A stretch of 64,000 nt of DNA from assembly GCA_045661345.1 (NCBI GenBank), contig JAZRFM010000032.1:1-64000 (forward strand). Reading direction: 5' to 3'. The position numbers were made by a program, and so were the translations under genes. The DNA is from RUG12461 sp045661345. Lineage in GTDB: Bacteria > Bacillota > Clostridia > Lachnospirales > Lachnospiraceae. Positions 15,157-24,274 of this stretch are shown piece by piece. Within the stretch, counting starts at the first letter, position 1. Every line of letters starts with the position of its first letter. The notes below the pieces were generated by a model. The model saw only the letters and a program-made list of their open reading frames with translations. It ran no database searches and was not told the DNA's origin.

Positions 15157-16554
15157 ATGAAGCCACAGGATACGAGAAACAAGCCCCATCATACGCAGAA
15201 CGTTCACCGGATCAAAAGCGTAACGCCAGGCAGCATCGCGGAGGAAATGGAGCTCGAAAGCGGTGATATACTGCTGGCTGTGAACGGACAGGCCATCGAG
15301 GACATCTTTGATTATCATTATCTGACGGATGACGAAGAAGTCCTTCTTTTGGTACAAAAAAAGAACGGCGAGGAGTGGGAACTGGAGATCGAAAAAGAGG
15401 CGGATGAGGATCTGGGTCTGGTGTTTGAAAACGGACTGATGGATGAGTATAAGTCCTGCTCCAACCACTGTATTTTCTGCTTTATCGACCAGATGCCCAA
15501 GGGCATGAGAGAAACCCTCTACTTCAAGGATGACGACAGCCGCCTTTCCTTTCTGCAGGGAAACTATGTGACCCTGACCAATATGAAGGACCGGGATATC
15601 GAACGGATCATCCATTTTCATCTGGCACCCATCAATATTTCCGTACACACCACCAACCCGGAGCTGCGCTGTGAAATGCTGCGCAACCGTTTCGCGGGGG
15701 AAGCGCTGCAAAAGATCAGGACTCTTGCGGAAGCCGGGATCGAGATGAACGGACAGATCGTGCTCTGCAAGGGGATGAATGACGGTGCGGAGCTGGAGCG
15801 GACCATCCGGGATCTGACGGAATATCTTCCCCATATGCGGAGCCTTTCCGTGGTGCCCGTCGGACTGACAAAATACCGTGACGGTCTGTATCCCCTGGAG
15901 CCCTTTGGGAAAGAGGACGCGGCGGAGGTTTTGAAAACGATCCGGCAATGGCAGGGGGAATGCTTCCGGACACACGGCACCCACTTTGTCCACGGGGGAG
16001 ACGAATGGTATCTTCTGGCGGAGGAGGAACTGCCGGAGGCCGCCTGTTATGACGGATATCTGCAGCTGGAAAACGGTGTCGGGATGCTCAGGCTCCTGCT
16101 GGAGGAGTTTGACGCGGCGTTGCGGGATTTTTTAAAGGACCGCGGACGGGGAGAAAAAAAGGATCCGCCGGCCAGGGAAGTAACCTTTGTGACGGGGATG
16201 CTGGCGGCACCTTTTCTGACAGCGCTGGCGCAAAAATGTGAGTCCCTGTTTCCGCAGATCAGGGTGCATGTGGTACCGGTCCGAAACGATTTTTTCGGGG
16301 AGAGGATCACGGTATCGGGTCTCATCACCGGGCAGGATATCCTCTCGCAGCTGGCCGGGAAATCCTTGGGAGACGTTCTGTATCTGCCGGTCAATATGTT
16401 GCGCTCCGGAGAGCGGATTCTGCTGGATGATCTCACGACAGACGCCCTCTCGGATGCTTTACAAGTACCGGTGGATATTGTAAAATCAAGCGGTCAGAGC
16501 TTGCTCGATGCAATGATGGGCACCGGAGAAATGACTGAAAAAGAATTACCATGA
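15157..16554 (+). CDS. DUF512 protein: PDZ domain plus radical-SAM-like iron-sulfur domain
   Basis: The protein begins with a PDZ-like domain (about residues 10-80, VTPGSIAEEMELESGDILLA). It is followed by CSNHCIFCFIDQMPKGMR, a CxxxCxxC iron-sulfur motif of radical SAM type, and NPELRCEMLRNR. The C-terminal half is DUF512 (VTFVTGMLAAPFLTAL, NDFFGERITVSGLITGQDI). The family is found next to the GTPase Der in many Firmicutes, as here, where the two overlap by four bases. The reaction is not known. The chosen ATG at 15157 gives 465 residues; GTG at 15151 or an upstream start at 15088 inside yraN is possible but less likely. Confidence 0.88.
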   Translation: MKPQDTRNKPHHTQNVHRIKSVTPGSIAEEMELESGDILLAVNGQAIEDIFDYHYLTDDEEVLLLVQKKNGEEWELEIEKEADEDLGLVFENGLMDEYKSCSNHCIFCFIDQMPKGMRETLYFKDDDSRLSFLQGNYVTLTNMKDRDIERIIHFHLAPINISVHTTNPELRCEMLRNRFAGEALQKIRTLAEAGIEMNGQIVLCKGMNDGAELERTIRDLTEYLPHMRSLSVVPVGLTKYRDGLYPLEPFGKEDAAEVLKTIRQWQGECFRTHGTHFVHGGDEWYLLAEEELPEAACYDGYLQLENGVGMLRLLLEEFDAALRDFLKDRGRGEKKDPPAREVTFVTGMLAAPFLTALAQKCESLFPQIRVHVVPVRNDFFGERITVSGLITGQDILSQLAGKSLGDVLYLPVNMLRSGERILLDDLTTDALSDALQVPVDIVKSSGQSLLDAMMGTGEMTEKELP

Positions 16555-17879
16555 AAAAGAAACCGATCGTGGCGGTGGTGGGCCGCCCGAATGTTGGAAA
16601 ATCGACGCTGTTTAATGTGCTGGCGGGGGAGCGGATCGCCATCGTAAAGGATACGCCGGGAGTCACGAGAGACCGGATCTATGCGGACGCTTCCTGGCTT
16701 TCTTATGATTTCACGCTGGTGGACACCGGCGGGATCGAACCGGAAAGCAGTGACGTGATCCTTTCGCAGATGCGGGAGCAGGCCGAGATCGCCATCGAGA
16801 CGGCAAATGTCATCCTGTTTCTGACGGATGTACGGCAGGGGCCGGTGGATGCGGACGAGAAAGTGGCGGATATGCTGCGCCGTTCCGGGAAGCCTGTCGT
16901 GCTGGTGGTGAACAAGGTCGATGACTTCGAGAAATATATGCCGGATGTCTATGAATTTTATCAGCTCGGCATCGGCGAGCCCTTTCCGGTTTCCTCCGTC
17001 GGGAAGCTGGGACTCGGGGAGATGCTGGATGAGGTGGTGTCTCATTTTCCGGAGCAGGAGGGGGACGTGGCAGAGGATGACCGGCCGAAGATCGCGATCA
17101 TCGGGAAGCCGAATGTGGGAAAAAGTTCCCTGGTAAACCGTCTGACGGGAAAGAACCGCACCATCGTATCGGATATCGCCGGGACCACCAGAGACGCCAT
17201 CGACACGGATGTGCGTTTCAACGGAAAGGAATATGTTTTTATCGATACGGCGGGGATCCGCAGAAAGAGCAGGATCAAAGAGGAGCTGGAGAGGTACAGT
17301 ATCATCCGTGCCGTGAGTGCCGTGGAGCGGGCGGATGTGGTCGTGATTCTGATCGACGCCACGGAGGGTGTCACGGAGCAGGATGCCAAGATCGCCGGTG
17401 TGGCGCATGACAGAGGCAAGGGGATCATCATCGCCGTCAATAAATGGGATGCGGTGGAAAAAGACAATCATTCCGTGAAGAAACAGGAGGAGGAAATCCG
17501 CCGCGTGCTCAGCTTCTTATCCTATGCGGAGATCCTGTTCATTTCCGCAAAGAGCGGTCAGCGTGTCAACAGGCTTTTCGACGTGATCGATATGGTGATG
17601 GCAAACAGCTCCATGCGGGTGGCTACCGGGGTTCTGAACGAGATTGTGACGGAGGCGGTTGCGATGCAGCAGCCCCCGACGGACAAGGGCAGGCGGCTCA
17701 AGATCTTTTACGTGACGCAGGCAGCAGTCAAGCCGCCGACCTTTATCGTGTTTGTCAATGATAAAAAGCTCATGCATTTTTCCTACACAAGATATCTGGA
17801 AAACAGGATACGTGAGGCCTTTGGATTTCGCGGCACGTCGCTGAAGTTTATCACACGGGAGCGCAAAGAGTCGGATTGA
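16551..17879 (+). CDS. der: Ribosome biogenesis GTPase Der (EngA)
   Basis: Der is an essential GTPase with two G domains in tandem that helps 50S subunit maturation. The first G1 is GRPNVGKST (about 10-18) with DTGG near 60 and NKVDD near 122. The second is GKPNVGKSS (about 184-192) with DTAG near 230 and NKWDAVE near 300. A KH-like domain ends the protein (PPTFIVFVNDKKLMHFSYTR). The length of 442 residues is standard. The start overlaps the stop of the DUF512 gene (ATGA), so translation is probably coupled. Confidence 0.97.
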   Translation: MKKKPIVAVVGRPNVGKSTLFNVLAGERIAIVKDTPGVTRDRIYADASWLSYDFTLVDTGGIEPESSDVILSQMREQAEIAIETANVILFLTDVRQGPVDADEKVADMLRRSGKPVVLVVNKVDDFEKYMPDVYEFYQLGIGEPFPVSSVGKLGLGEMLDEVVSHFPEQEGDVAEDDRPKIAIIGKPNVGKSSLVNRLTGKNRTIVSDIAGTTRDAIDTDVRFNGKEYVFIDTAGIRRKSRIKEELERYSIIRAVSAVERADVVVILIDATEGVTEQDAKIAGVAHDRGKGIIIAVNKWDAVEKDNHSVKKQEEEIRRVLSFLSYAEILFISAKSGQRVNRLFDVIDMVMANSSMRVATGVLNEIVTEAVAMQQPPTDKGRRLKIFYVTQAAVKPPTFIVFVNDKKLMHFSYTRYLENRIREAFGFRGTSLKFITRERKESD

Positions 17880-17895
17880 TGCGAAGGAGGGTTCT

Positions 17896-18576
17896 ATGCT
17901 ACCGAGACTGAGTTCACTCGCGATCGGCTATGTACTGGGATGGTTCGCCACGGGCTATTTATACGCCAAAAGCAAGGGCGTGGATATCCGCCGGAAAGGG
18001 AGCGGCAATATCGGCATGACAAATACCCTGCGCAATCTCGGTGTAAAGGCGGGACTGATCACGCTGATCGGGGATGCCGGCAAGGCGGCGCTTGCTGTTT
18101 TTCTGTCCTGGCTTCTCTTTCATCAGAGCTATCCGGATCAGATCCGGCTTTTCATGCTTTATGCAGGGTTCGGCGCCGTTCTCGGCCATAATTTTCCATT
18201 GCCCATGAAATTCAAAGGAGGCAAAGGGATTGCCTGTACCGTGGGACTTATTGCGGCCTTCGCCTGGTGGGAGCTGCCGATTTCCATGGGGCTTTTTTTT
18301 CTGGCACTGGGGCTGACAAAATACGTGTCCCTGGGGTCGATCCTGATCGTAATTTCTTTCTTTGTGCAGACGCTGGTGTTTGCGCTGACACTGCACCCCT
18401 TCGGATCCTTAAGTACCGGTGAGACAGCAGAGCTGATCATCGTTGCGGCGTTTGTGATGCTGCTTGGTGTAGTGCGGCACAGGGAGAATATCGGACGTCT
18501 CCTGGCAGGCAGGGAAAACAAGTTCAGCCTGCATCCCAAAACGGAAAAAAACGGAAAGGACATTGACCCGTTATGA
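17896..18576 (+). CDS. plsY: Acyl-phosphate glycerol-3-phosphate acyltransferase PlsY
   Basis: PlsY transfers an acyl group from acyl-phosphate to glycerol-3-phosphate, the first step of phospholipid synthesis. It is a membrane protein with about five helices. The three active-site motifs are visible: GSGNIGMTNTLRNLG (about 36-50), GHNFPLPMKFKGGKGIACT (about 97-115) and REN near the end. GYVLGWFATGYLYAK is the first helix. A GAAGGAGG at 17881-17888 precedes the ATG. The stop overlaps gpsA, which makes its substrate glycerol-3-phosphate; this pairing is common. Confidence 0.96.
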   Translation: MLPRLSSLAIGYVLGWFATGYLYAKSKGVDIRRKGSGNIGMTNTLRNLGVKAGLITLIGDAGKAALAVFLSWLLFHQSYPDQIRLFMLYAGFGAVLGHNFPLPMKFKGGKGIACTVGLIAAFAWWELPISMGLFFLALGLTKYVSLGSILIVISFFVQTLVFALTLHPFGSLSTGETAELIIVAAFVMLLGVVRHRENIGRLLAGRENKFSLHPKTEKNGKDIDPL

Positions 18577-19613
18577 AAATAGGGGTACTGGGCGCAGGAA
18601 GCTGGGGCGCAGCTCTGGCCGGCCATCTGGGAAAAAACGGACAGGAGGTCACCCTCTGGGGACATCACGAAGAGAAAATGGAGGAGATCCGCAGGACCCG
18701 CATGATCCCGGACAAGCTGCCGGGATTTCTGCTGCCGGATCCGGTCGGGGTGACGGCTGATTTTGCGAAAACCGTGCGGGAAAATGAGATTTTGATTTTT
18801 GCGGTGCCTTCTCCCGCGATCCGGGAAACCGCGGTAAAGATCAAAAACCTTTCCCTGGCAGAGGAGCTGCAGCACCAAAAGACCATCGTCAATGTGGCGA
18901 AGGGACTTGAGGAAGGGACGCTGCTGCGGCTGTCGGAGGTGATCGAGGAAGAGCTCCCGCTTTTTGATGTGGCGGTGCTCAGCGGTCCGAGTCATGCGGA
19001 GGAGGTGGCACAGTGCCTGCCGACGGCGCTGGTGGCCGGGTCGAAAAAGAAAGAGACCGCGGAGCAGATTCAGAATGTGTTTATGAACGAATACCTGAGG
19101 GTCTATACCAGTCCGGATCTCATCGGTATGGAGCTGGGCGGCGCGCTGAAAAACGTGATCGCACTGGCAGCGGGGATGGCGGATGGACTCGGATACGGAG
19201 ACAATACCAAGGCAGCGCTGATCACACGGGGTGTCGCAGAGATCACGCGGCTTGCGGGTAAGCTCGGGGGTGCACCGGAAACCCTTTCCGGTCTCACCGG
19301 GATCGGGGATCTCATCGTAACCTGTGAGAGCCGTCATTCCAGAAACCGGAAGGCCGGGATGCTGATTGGACAGGGCAGATCCGTAGAGGAGGCGCTTTCC
19401 GAAGTGGGGATGGTGGTCGAGGGTGTGAATACCGCCCGGGCGGCGGGTCTTCTGGCACAGAAAGCGGACGTACCCATGCCCATCATCACGGCGGTGAACA
19501 ATGTGCTGTTTTCCGGCAAGAGCGCCGGTGATGCCGTGAGGGAGCTGATGATCCGCAACAAACGGAGCGAAAGCAGCAGACTGACCTGGGAGACGGCGCA
19601 GCGTGAATCATGA
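18573..19613 (+). CDS. gpsA: NAD(P)-dependent glycerol-3-phosphate dehydrogenase
   Basis: GpsA reduces dihydroxyacetone phosphate to sn-glycerol-3-phosphate for phospholipid synthesis. The N-terminal nucleotide-binding loop is GVLGAGSWGAALAGHLGKNG (residues 4-23). VNVAKGLEEGT and LSGPSHAEEVA are the middle family motifs. The C-terminal substrate site has KNVIALAAGMADGLGYGDN (about 192-210) and TGIGDLIVTCESRHSRN. At 346 residues it is complete. The four-base overlap with plsY couples production of the substrate and the enzyme that uses it. Confidence 0.97.
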   Translation: MKIGVLGAGSWGAALAGHLGKNGQEVTLWGHHEEKMEEIRRTRMIPDKLPGFLLPDPVGVTADFAKTVRENEILIFAVPSPAIRETAVKIKNLSLAEELQHQKTIVNVAKGLEEGTLLRLSEVIEEELPLFDVAVLSGPSHAEEVAQCLPTALVAGSKKKETAEQIQNVFMNEYLRVYTSPDLIGMELGGALKNVIALAAGMADGLGYGDNTKAALITRGVAEITRLAGKLGGAPETLSGLTGIGDLIVTCESRHSRNRKAGMLIGQGRSVEEALSEVGMVVEGVNTARAAGLLAQKADVPMPIITAVNNVLFSGKSAGDAVRELMIRNKRSESSRLTWETAQRES

Positions 19614-19635
19614 CACAGGAGCAGGAGGACAGGAT

Positions 19636-20076
19636 ATGGAGCAGCAGACCATTGCCATTAAATATCATACGGATGCCATTGAGAGGCTCCGCTATATCGA
19701 CGGGAAATCAGACTGGATCGATCTCAGGGCGGCGGAAGAGGTGACCCTGCACGCCGGAGAGTCCACCCTGATCAGCCTCGGCATCTCCATGATGATTCCG
19801 GAAGGCTATGAAGCGCATGTGGTGCCGAGAAGCTCCACCTTCAAGACCTGGGGGATTTTGCAGACCAATTCCATGGGTGTCATCGATCATTCCTACTGCG
19901 GAGACAACGATATCTGGCGCATGCCGGTTTACGCAACGAGAGATACCGTGATCCATGTCAATGACCGGATCTGTCAGTTCAGGATCATGAAAAACCAGCC
20001 CACATTGCAGTTTGAGGAGCGGGAGCACTTAAGCGACCAAGACCGCGGCGGCTTCGGATCCACCGGGCAGAGCTGA
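19636..20076 (+). CDS. dut: dUTP diphosphatase
   Basis: This trimeric dUTPase hydrolyses dUTP to dUMP and keeps uracil out of DNA. The family motifs are in order: DLRAAEE (motif 1), PRSSTFKTWG (motif 2), TNSMGVIDHSYCGDNDIW (motif 3), DRICQFRI (motif 4) and RGGFGSTG (motif 5, phosphate-closing lid). The length is 146 residues from the ATG at 19636, which has GGAGGACAGG just upstream. It ends the der-plsY-gpsA cluster. Its stop codon lies in the first unit of a 36-base tandem repeat. Confidence 0.94.
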   Translation: MEQQTIAIKYHTDAIERLRYIDGKSDWIDLRAAEEVTLHAGESTLISLGISMMIPEGYEAHVVPRSSTFKTWGILQTNSMGVIDHSYCGDNDIWRMPVYATRDTVIHVNDRICQFRIMKNQPTLQFEEREHLSDQDRGGFGSTGQS

Positions 20077-20160
20077 GGACACGGTCGGAACCCGACTGCC
20101 GGGGAACGCTGCGGATCCGGTCGAAACCGGACTGTAGGGGAGCGCTGAGGATCCCGTTGG
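20072..20160 (+). repeat. 36-base tandem repeat at the dut stop codon
   Basis: Two full units (20072-20107 and 20108-20143) and half a third (20144-20160) start GCTGAGGA, GCTGCGGA and GCTGAGGA. The first unit contains the dut stop TGA. Unit length is a multiple of three, and the phase stays open through unit 2 until TGA in unit 3. Each unit holds a small inverted repeat of the CCGGTCGAAACCGG type. Confidence 0.85.
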
Positions 20161-20209
20161 ATGTAAGCCTGCCAGGAAACCCCCGGGAGTCATAGCGGAT
20201 TGCACAACG

Positions 20210-20258
20210 GAAACAGAAATGTTTCGTCAGATTGACGGAATGTTTTTGTTTCTTTTTT
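20210..20258 (+). terminator. Terminator after dut
   Basis: A 19-pair stem with several G-U pairs joins 20210-20228 and 20234-20252 around a five-base loop and is followed by TTTTTT. The remaining part of the 311-base gap (20161-20209) shows no gene. Confidence 0.75.
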
Positions 20259-20262
20259 ATTT

Positions 20263-20291
20263 TTGACAAAACGCACAACTCTGCAAAAAAT
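20263..20291 (+). promoter_or_regulatory. Candidate promoter of the sugar ABC ATPase gene
   Basis: A perfect TTGACA (20263-20268) is followed 17 bases later by the weak -10 AAAAAT (20286-20291). A Shine-Dalgarno-like GGAGG at 20297-20301 and a 12-codon ATG reading (20306) follow, but nothing supports that as a gene. Confidence 0.45.
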
Positions 20292-20387
20292 CTTTTGGAG
20301 GTTTCATGTATGGAAAAAGAAGGGGGGAATGGATAAGATGGTAGAGACGGATAAAAATTGCCAATTTGAAAGTAGGAGGGAGAAAAA

Positions 20388-21500
20388 ATGGCAAGTTTAA
20401 AATTAAAGAATGTTTGCAAGAAGTACCCCAACGGGTTTGAAGCTGTGAAGGACTTCAACCTCGAAGTGGAAGACAAGGAGTTCATCATTTTCGTCGGACC
20501 GTCCGGATGCGGAAAGTCCACGACGCTCCGTATGATCGCAGGTCTGGAAGAGATCAGCGACGGTGAGTTCTCCATCGACGGCAAGATCATGAATGACGTG
20601 GAGCCGAAGGATCGTGATATCGCCATGGTATTCCAGAACTACGCTCTGTATCCGCACATGACCGTGTACGACAACATGGCATTCGGTCTGAAGCTCCGCA
20701 AGGTACCGAAGGCTGAGATCGATCAGAAGGTGCATGAAGCCGCAAAGATCCTGGATCTGGAGAAGCTTCTTGACCGGAAGCCGAAGGCTCTTTCCGGTGG
20801 ACAGAGACAGCGTGTGGCTATGGGACGTGCCATCGTACGTAACCCCAAGGTATTCCTGATGGACGAGCCGCTGTCCAACCTGGATGCAAAGCTTCGTGTG
20901 CAGATGCGTTCCGAGATCGCAGGGCTCCATCAGAGACTGGGCGCGACCATCATCTACGTTACGCATGATCAGACCGAGGCTATGACCCTTGGTACCAGAA
21001 TCGTCGTTTTGAAGGACGGCATCATCCAGCAGGTAGATTCCCCGATGAAGCTTTACAACGAGCCGGACAACCTTTTCGTGGCCGGATTCATCGGATCCCC
21101 GCAGATGAACTTTGTAGATGCTACCGTCAAGGCAGAGGGCGAAAAAGTAACCCTGACCTTCGGTGAATTCTCCGTAGTTCTTCCGCAGACCAAGGCGAAG
21201 AAGCTGATCGACGGCGGCTACAACGGCAAGACCGTGGTTCTTGGCGTGAGACCGGAGGACATCAGTGATTCCCAGCATGACGTCGAGACCTATCGTGACA
21301 GCATCATCGAAGCGGACGTTACCGGATACGAGCTTCTCGGTGCGGAAGTGCTCCTGTACTTCTCCATCGCAGGCTCCAACATGACGGCTAAGGTTGACAG
21401 CCGCACGGCTGCACGTATGGGCGATCATGTAAAGATGGCATTCGATCCGCAGAAGATCCACGTCTTCGACAAAGAGACTGAGCTTACCATCACCAACTAA
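20388..21500 (+). CDS. ugpC: Multisugar ABC transporter ATP-binding protein (UgpC/MsmX type)
   Basis: The N-terminal 230 residues are a standard ABC ATPase: Walker A GPSGCGKST (37-45), Q-loop FQNYALYPHMTV, signature LSGGQRQRV (about 136-144), Walker B FLMDEPLSNLD (about 156-166) and the H-switch THDQTEAMTL. The last 130 residues form the TOBE/OB regulatory domain of the MalK group. It is not next to any permease or binding protein. In Firmicutes such an orphan ATPase (MsmX, MsmK) often powers several sugar importers. AGTAGGAGGGAG precedes the ATG. Codon use is biased to a narrow set, as in highly expressed genes, and a strong terminator follows. Confidence 0.92.
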   Translation: MASLKLKNVCKKYPNGFEAVKDFNLEVEDKEFIIFVGPSGCGKSTTLRMIAGLEEISDGEFSIDGKIMNDVEPKDRDIAMVFQNYALYPHMTVYDNMAFGLKLRKVPKAEIDQKVHEAAKILDLEKLLDRKPKALSGGQRQRVAMGRAIVRNPKVFLMDEPLSNLDAKLRVQMRSEIAGLHQRLGATIIYVTHDQTEAMTLGTRIVVLKDGIIQQVDSPMKLYNEPDNLFVAGFIGSPQMNFVDATVKAEGEKVTLTFGEFSVVLPQTKAKKLIDGGYNGKTVVLGVRPEDISDSQHDVETYRDSIIEADVTGYELLGAEVLLYFSIAGSNMTAKVDSRTAARMGDHVKMAFDPQKIHVFDKETELTITN

Positions 21501-21515
21501 TTCCGGATATGCTTC

Positions 21516-21554
21516 AAAAGAGCCGGGGAAAGAGTTCTTTCCACCGGCTCTTTT
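21516..21554 (+). terminator. Terminator after the sugar ABC ATPase gene
   Basis: AAAAGAGCCGG (21516-21526) pairs with CCGGCTCTTTT (21544-21554), with an inner GGAAAGA/TCTTTCC stem. The final T run is part of the stem. Confidence 0.85.
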
Positions 21555-21594
21555 CGATGAAAAGTGGCTGAAATATGGTACAACAGGGGAGAGA

Positions 21595-22740
21595 ATGATC
21601 ATGAAACGAACTGTGAAGGCAGTGGCCTTGCTTCTTGCGGCCGGTATCCTGAGTGGCTGCGGGGGCGTAACGACAGAAACGACAGACGGGAATGGGGGTG
21701 CTTCCAGCGTGGATCATGTGATTGTAAATGCAACAGTGCGTAAGACCGGTCAGTATCCGGAGAATTTTCAGATGGTTCTTTCGGAAGGAGCAGGGAAAAA
21801 AGTCCCGGCACTTTCGGAGGCGGATTTTCATATGACCGGGAAAGCCGGTATGTGGGGGAGTGATGACACCAGGGATTTCTCCTGTGAGTTTGAAAGCGTT
21901 GTGGTCGATGGAGATACCATCACCCTGACCCCGAAGGACTTCCCGGAGAAATACTTCTATGTGAAGAATTTTCAGGTGACGTGTGACGGGGATCAGGACC
22001 TTTCCTTTACGGAAGAGGCGGTGTCCGAGGTAAACACGCCTGTGGCGGATGCGTTTGAGACCTTCCGAAAGGAAGACGGGGCGGCGTTTGACTACCATCT
22101 CTTCACACCGGAAACAACGGAAAACATGCCGGTGGTTGTGGTGTTCCACGGATTCGGGGATACCTCGAATCTCCTGACTTACCGCACGGCGGTGGAATGG
22201 GCGGAACCGGAGAATCAAAAGAAACGTCCCTGCTATGTGATCGCCCCGGTGATCGATGATCAGACTTATTATACCGCGAGGACATCGGTGTTTACGCCCC
22301 TAAAGGCTCTGCTGGATCAAATGGTGGAAGAAAAAAAGATTGATCCCGACCGGATCTACGTGATGGGAAACTCCTTTGGAGGAATGTCTTCCATCGAGTT
22401 TGCGGAGCTTTATCCGGATGCGGTGGCGGGGGTGCTGGCGCTTTGTCCGGCACTGAATTACTCCAATACCGCCATGAACCAGCTGGAAAAGATCAAGGAC
22501 ATTCCGATCTGGTTCGCGCAGGCGGAGCACGACAACACAATCCCCGTTGAAAACAGCCGCAACGCAGTGAAGAGGCTGGAGGATCTGGGGGCAAAGGAAG
22601 TAAAGTTTACGGAATACTCTGACGCTGAAATGGATGCTGCCGGGGCGGATGCGGCGCCGGACTCCACCTACAGCTATCATCATGTGGAGCTGGCCGTTAT
22701 GGAGGATGAGGATTATCTGGACTGGCTTTATGAACAATAA
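21595..22740 (+). CDS. Lipoprotein with alpha/beta-hydrolase (esterase-type) domain
   Basis: A type II signal peptide is present: basic KRTVK, hydrophobic AVALLLAAGI and lipobox LSGC near residue 22, so the protein is anchored outside the membrane. Residues 35-150 form a domain I cannot name. Residues 165-380 are an alpha/beta hydrolase: VVVFHGFGD, the nucleophile motif GNSFGGMSS, AEHDNTIPV with the acid residue, and a His pair (SYHHVE) near 363. It resembles PHB-depolymerase or feruloyl-esterase-like peptidase S9 relatives. The substrate is unknown. ATGs at 21595 and 21601 both follow GGGGAGAG; the difference is two residues. A second hydrolase gene follows 15 bases later. Confidence 0.82.
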   Translation: MIMKRTVKAVALLLAAGILSGCGGVTTETTDGNGGASSVDHVIVNATVRKTGQYPENFQMVLSEGAGKKVPALSEADFHMTGKAGMWGSDDTRDFSCEFESVVVDGDTITLTPKDFPEKYFYVKNFQVTCDGDQDLSFTEEAVSEVNTPVADAFETFRKEDGAAFDYHLFTPETTENMPVVVVFHGFGDTSNLLTYRTAVEWAEPENQKKRPCYVIAPVIDDQTYYTARTSVFTPLKALLDQMVEEKKIDPDRIYVMGNSFGGMSSIEFAELYPDAVAGVLALCPALNYSNTAMNQLEKIKDIPIWFAQAEHDNTIPVENSRNAVKRLEDLGAKEVKFTEYSDAEMDAAGADAAPDSTYSYHHVELAVMEDEDYLDWLYEQ

Positions 22741-22755
22741 ACAGGGAGAGGAACA

Positions 22756-23526
22756 ATGGCGTTAATACAGGTTAATTACATGTCGCAGGCTTTGTTCAGG
22801 ATCGTTCCGGTGAATGTGATTCTGCCGGTGGATCATTTTGATGGAGACGCAAATTGCTATCTGAACCATAAAGAGCAGACGTACAAAACCCTTTATTTGC
22901 TGCACGGTCTGCTGGGGAATTACACGGATTGGGTGAGCCAGACCCGTATTCTGAAGTGGGCCGAGGAAAAGAATCTGGCAGTTGTCATGCCCTCGGGGGA
23001 TAATGCATTTTACTTTCGTTCCAGAACCCCATGGAATGATTACGGGACATTTATCGGAGAAGAGCTTGTGGAAATGACAAGGCGCATGTTCCCGCTTTCC
23101 CGAAAGAGGGAGGATACGTTTATCGCAGGTCTTTCCATGGGAGGCTTCGGTGCGCTTCGGAACGGCATTGTCTACTCCGGAACCTTTAGCCGGGTGGTGG
23201 GGTTGTCCTCCGCCCTGCATATTTTTGAGGATACCTCAGAGGAAACAGACATCGGACTCTTTGATGATCCGGAAGCGGAGGCCGCGACCGATAAGAACCC
23301 CTGGGTGGCTGTGGAGGAAATGCTTTCCGGGAAGCGCAGTGTTCCGAAGTTTTACATGGCCTGCGGCACGGAGGATGATCTGCTGCCGGTAAATATCAGG
23401 TTTCGTGATTTTTTGAGGGACAAGGGTCTGGATGTGACCTGGGATGAGGAGCGGGCCGGTCATGACTGGGATTTCTGGGACAGTCAGATCAGAAAGGTCC
23501 TGGACTGGCTTTATGAGACGGAGTGA
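22756..23526 (+). CDS. Esterase family alpha/beta hydrolase (EstA/esterase D type)
   Basis: The 256-residue cytoplasmic-looking protein is a single alpha/beta-hydrolase domain. TLYLLHGLLGNYTDWVSQT gives the oxyanion region, and GLSMGGFGALRNG (about 117-129) the nucleophile Ser. The acid is probably in CGTEDDLLP, and the catalytic His is in AGHDWDFW (about 234-241). These are the features of the tributyrin esterase and esterase D group that act on short-chain esters or acylated sugars. There is no signal peptide. It lies in a likely operon with the lipoprotein hydrolase before it (15-base gap) and a metallo-hydrolase after it. Confidence 0.88.
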   Translation: MALIQVNYMSQALFRIVPVNVILPVDHFDGDANCYLNHKEQTYKTLYLLHGLLGNYTDWVSQTRILKWAEEKNLAVVMPSGDNAFYFRSRTPWNDYGTFIGEELVEMTRRMFPLSRKREDTFIAGLSMGGFGALRNGIVYSGTFSRVVGLSSALHIFEDTSEETDIGLFDDPEAEAATDKNPWVAVEEMLSGKRSVPKFYMACGTEDDLLPVNIRFRDFLRDKGLDVTWDEERAGHDWDFWDSQIRKVLDWLYETE

Positions 23527-23583
23527 ATAACCTGTAATCATCAGCTGTCGTGGCAGAAGGAGCGTGATAGGGAGGAGGATAGT

Positions 23584-24222
23584 ATGACAGAGAACATTGA
23601 GGTATTCCTGCAAAACAGCATACGGATCCGTACCGAAGCGGGGGTGGTATACGTTGATCCGCTGGAGATGAAGGAGGAGCCGAAGGATGCGGATTTCATC
23701 CTGATCACACATGATCATTATGACCATTTCTCTCCTGAGGACATAGGGAAAGTTGCAAAATCCGATACCATCCTGGTGGTGCCGGAGAAGATGACGGGCA
23801 AAGCCCGGGAAGCAGCCGCCTTTGTGGGAAAAACCGAGACGGTAAAACCCGGTGAGAAGTATGAGATTTCCGGGCTTTCATTTGAAACGGTTCCGGCCTA
23901 TAACCTCCTGAAGCCGTTTCATCCGAAAGGAGCAGGCTGGGTGGGATACATCCTGATCACAGAGGGAAAACGGATTTACATCGCGGGAGATACGGATGCG
24001 ACCAAAGAGGCCGAGGCGGTACAATGCGATGTGGCGCTTGTGCCGATCGGCGGAACTTTCACGATGGACGCGAAGAAAGCAGCGGAGTTTGTAAACCGGA
24101 TACGCCCGGCCGTTGCGATTCCGGTTCATTACGGGAAGATCGTGGGAAAACCCGGCGACGGAGATGTCTTTGCGGAGTATGTCAAGGATCCGGTCCGGGT
24201 GGAGTTCAAAATTGAGTTTTAG
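23584..24222 (+). CDS. Metallo-beta-lactamase-fold hydrolase (UlaG-like)
   Basis: The 212-residue protein has the metal-binding motif THDHYDHFSP (about 40-49), a later Asp in AGDTDAT (about 138-144) and a final His in PVHYGKI (about 181-187). This arrangement is typical of UlaG-like lactonase or RNase Z-like small hydrolases with two metal ions. The first strand VFLQNSIRIRTEAGVVYVDP is also typical of this group. The substrate cannot be told from the sequence. GGGAGGAGG stands nine bases before the ATG. A terminator about 50 bases later closes the three-hydrolase cluster. Confidence 0.9.
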   Translation: MTENIEVFLQNSIRIRTEAGVVYVDPLEMKEEPKDADFILITHDHYDHFSPEDIGKVAKSDTILVVPEKMTGKAREAAAFVGKTETVKPGEKYEISGLSFETVPAYNLLKPFHPKGAGWVGYILITEGKRIYIAGDTDATKEAEAVQCDVALVPIGGTFTMDAKKAAEFVNRIRPAVAIPVHYGKIVGKPGDGDVFAEYVKDPVRVEFKIEF

Positions 24223-24274
24223 GAGAAGAATCAGAAGGGCTCATCGCATGCCTCCCGGTGGTGTCTGATTTTTG

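Noticed and set aside
20306..20344. Twelve-codon leader peptide before the sugar ABC ATPase gene
   Set aside because: A GGAGG stands upstream, but the codons show no attenuator logic such as repeated regulatory codons and there is no following terminator pair.
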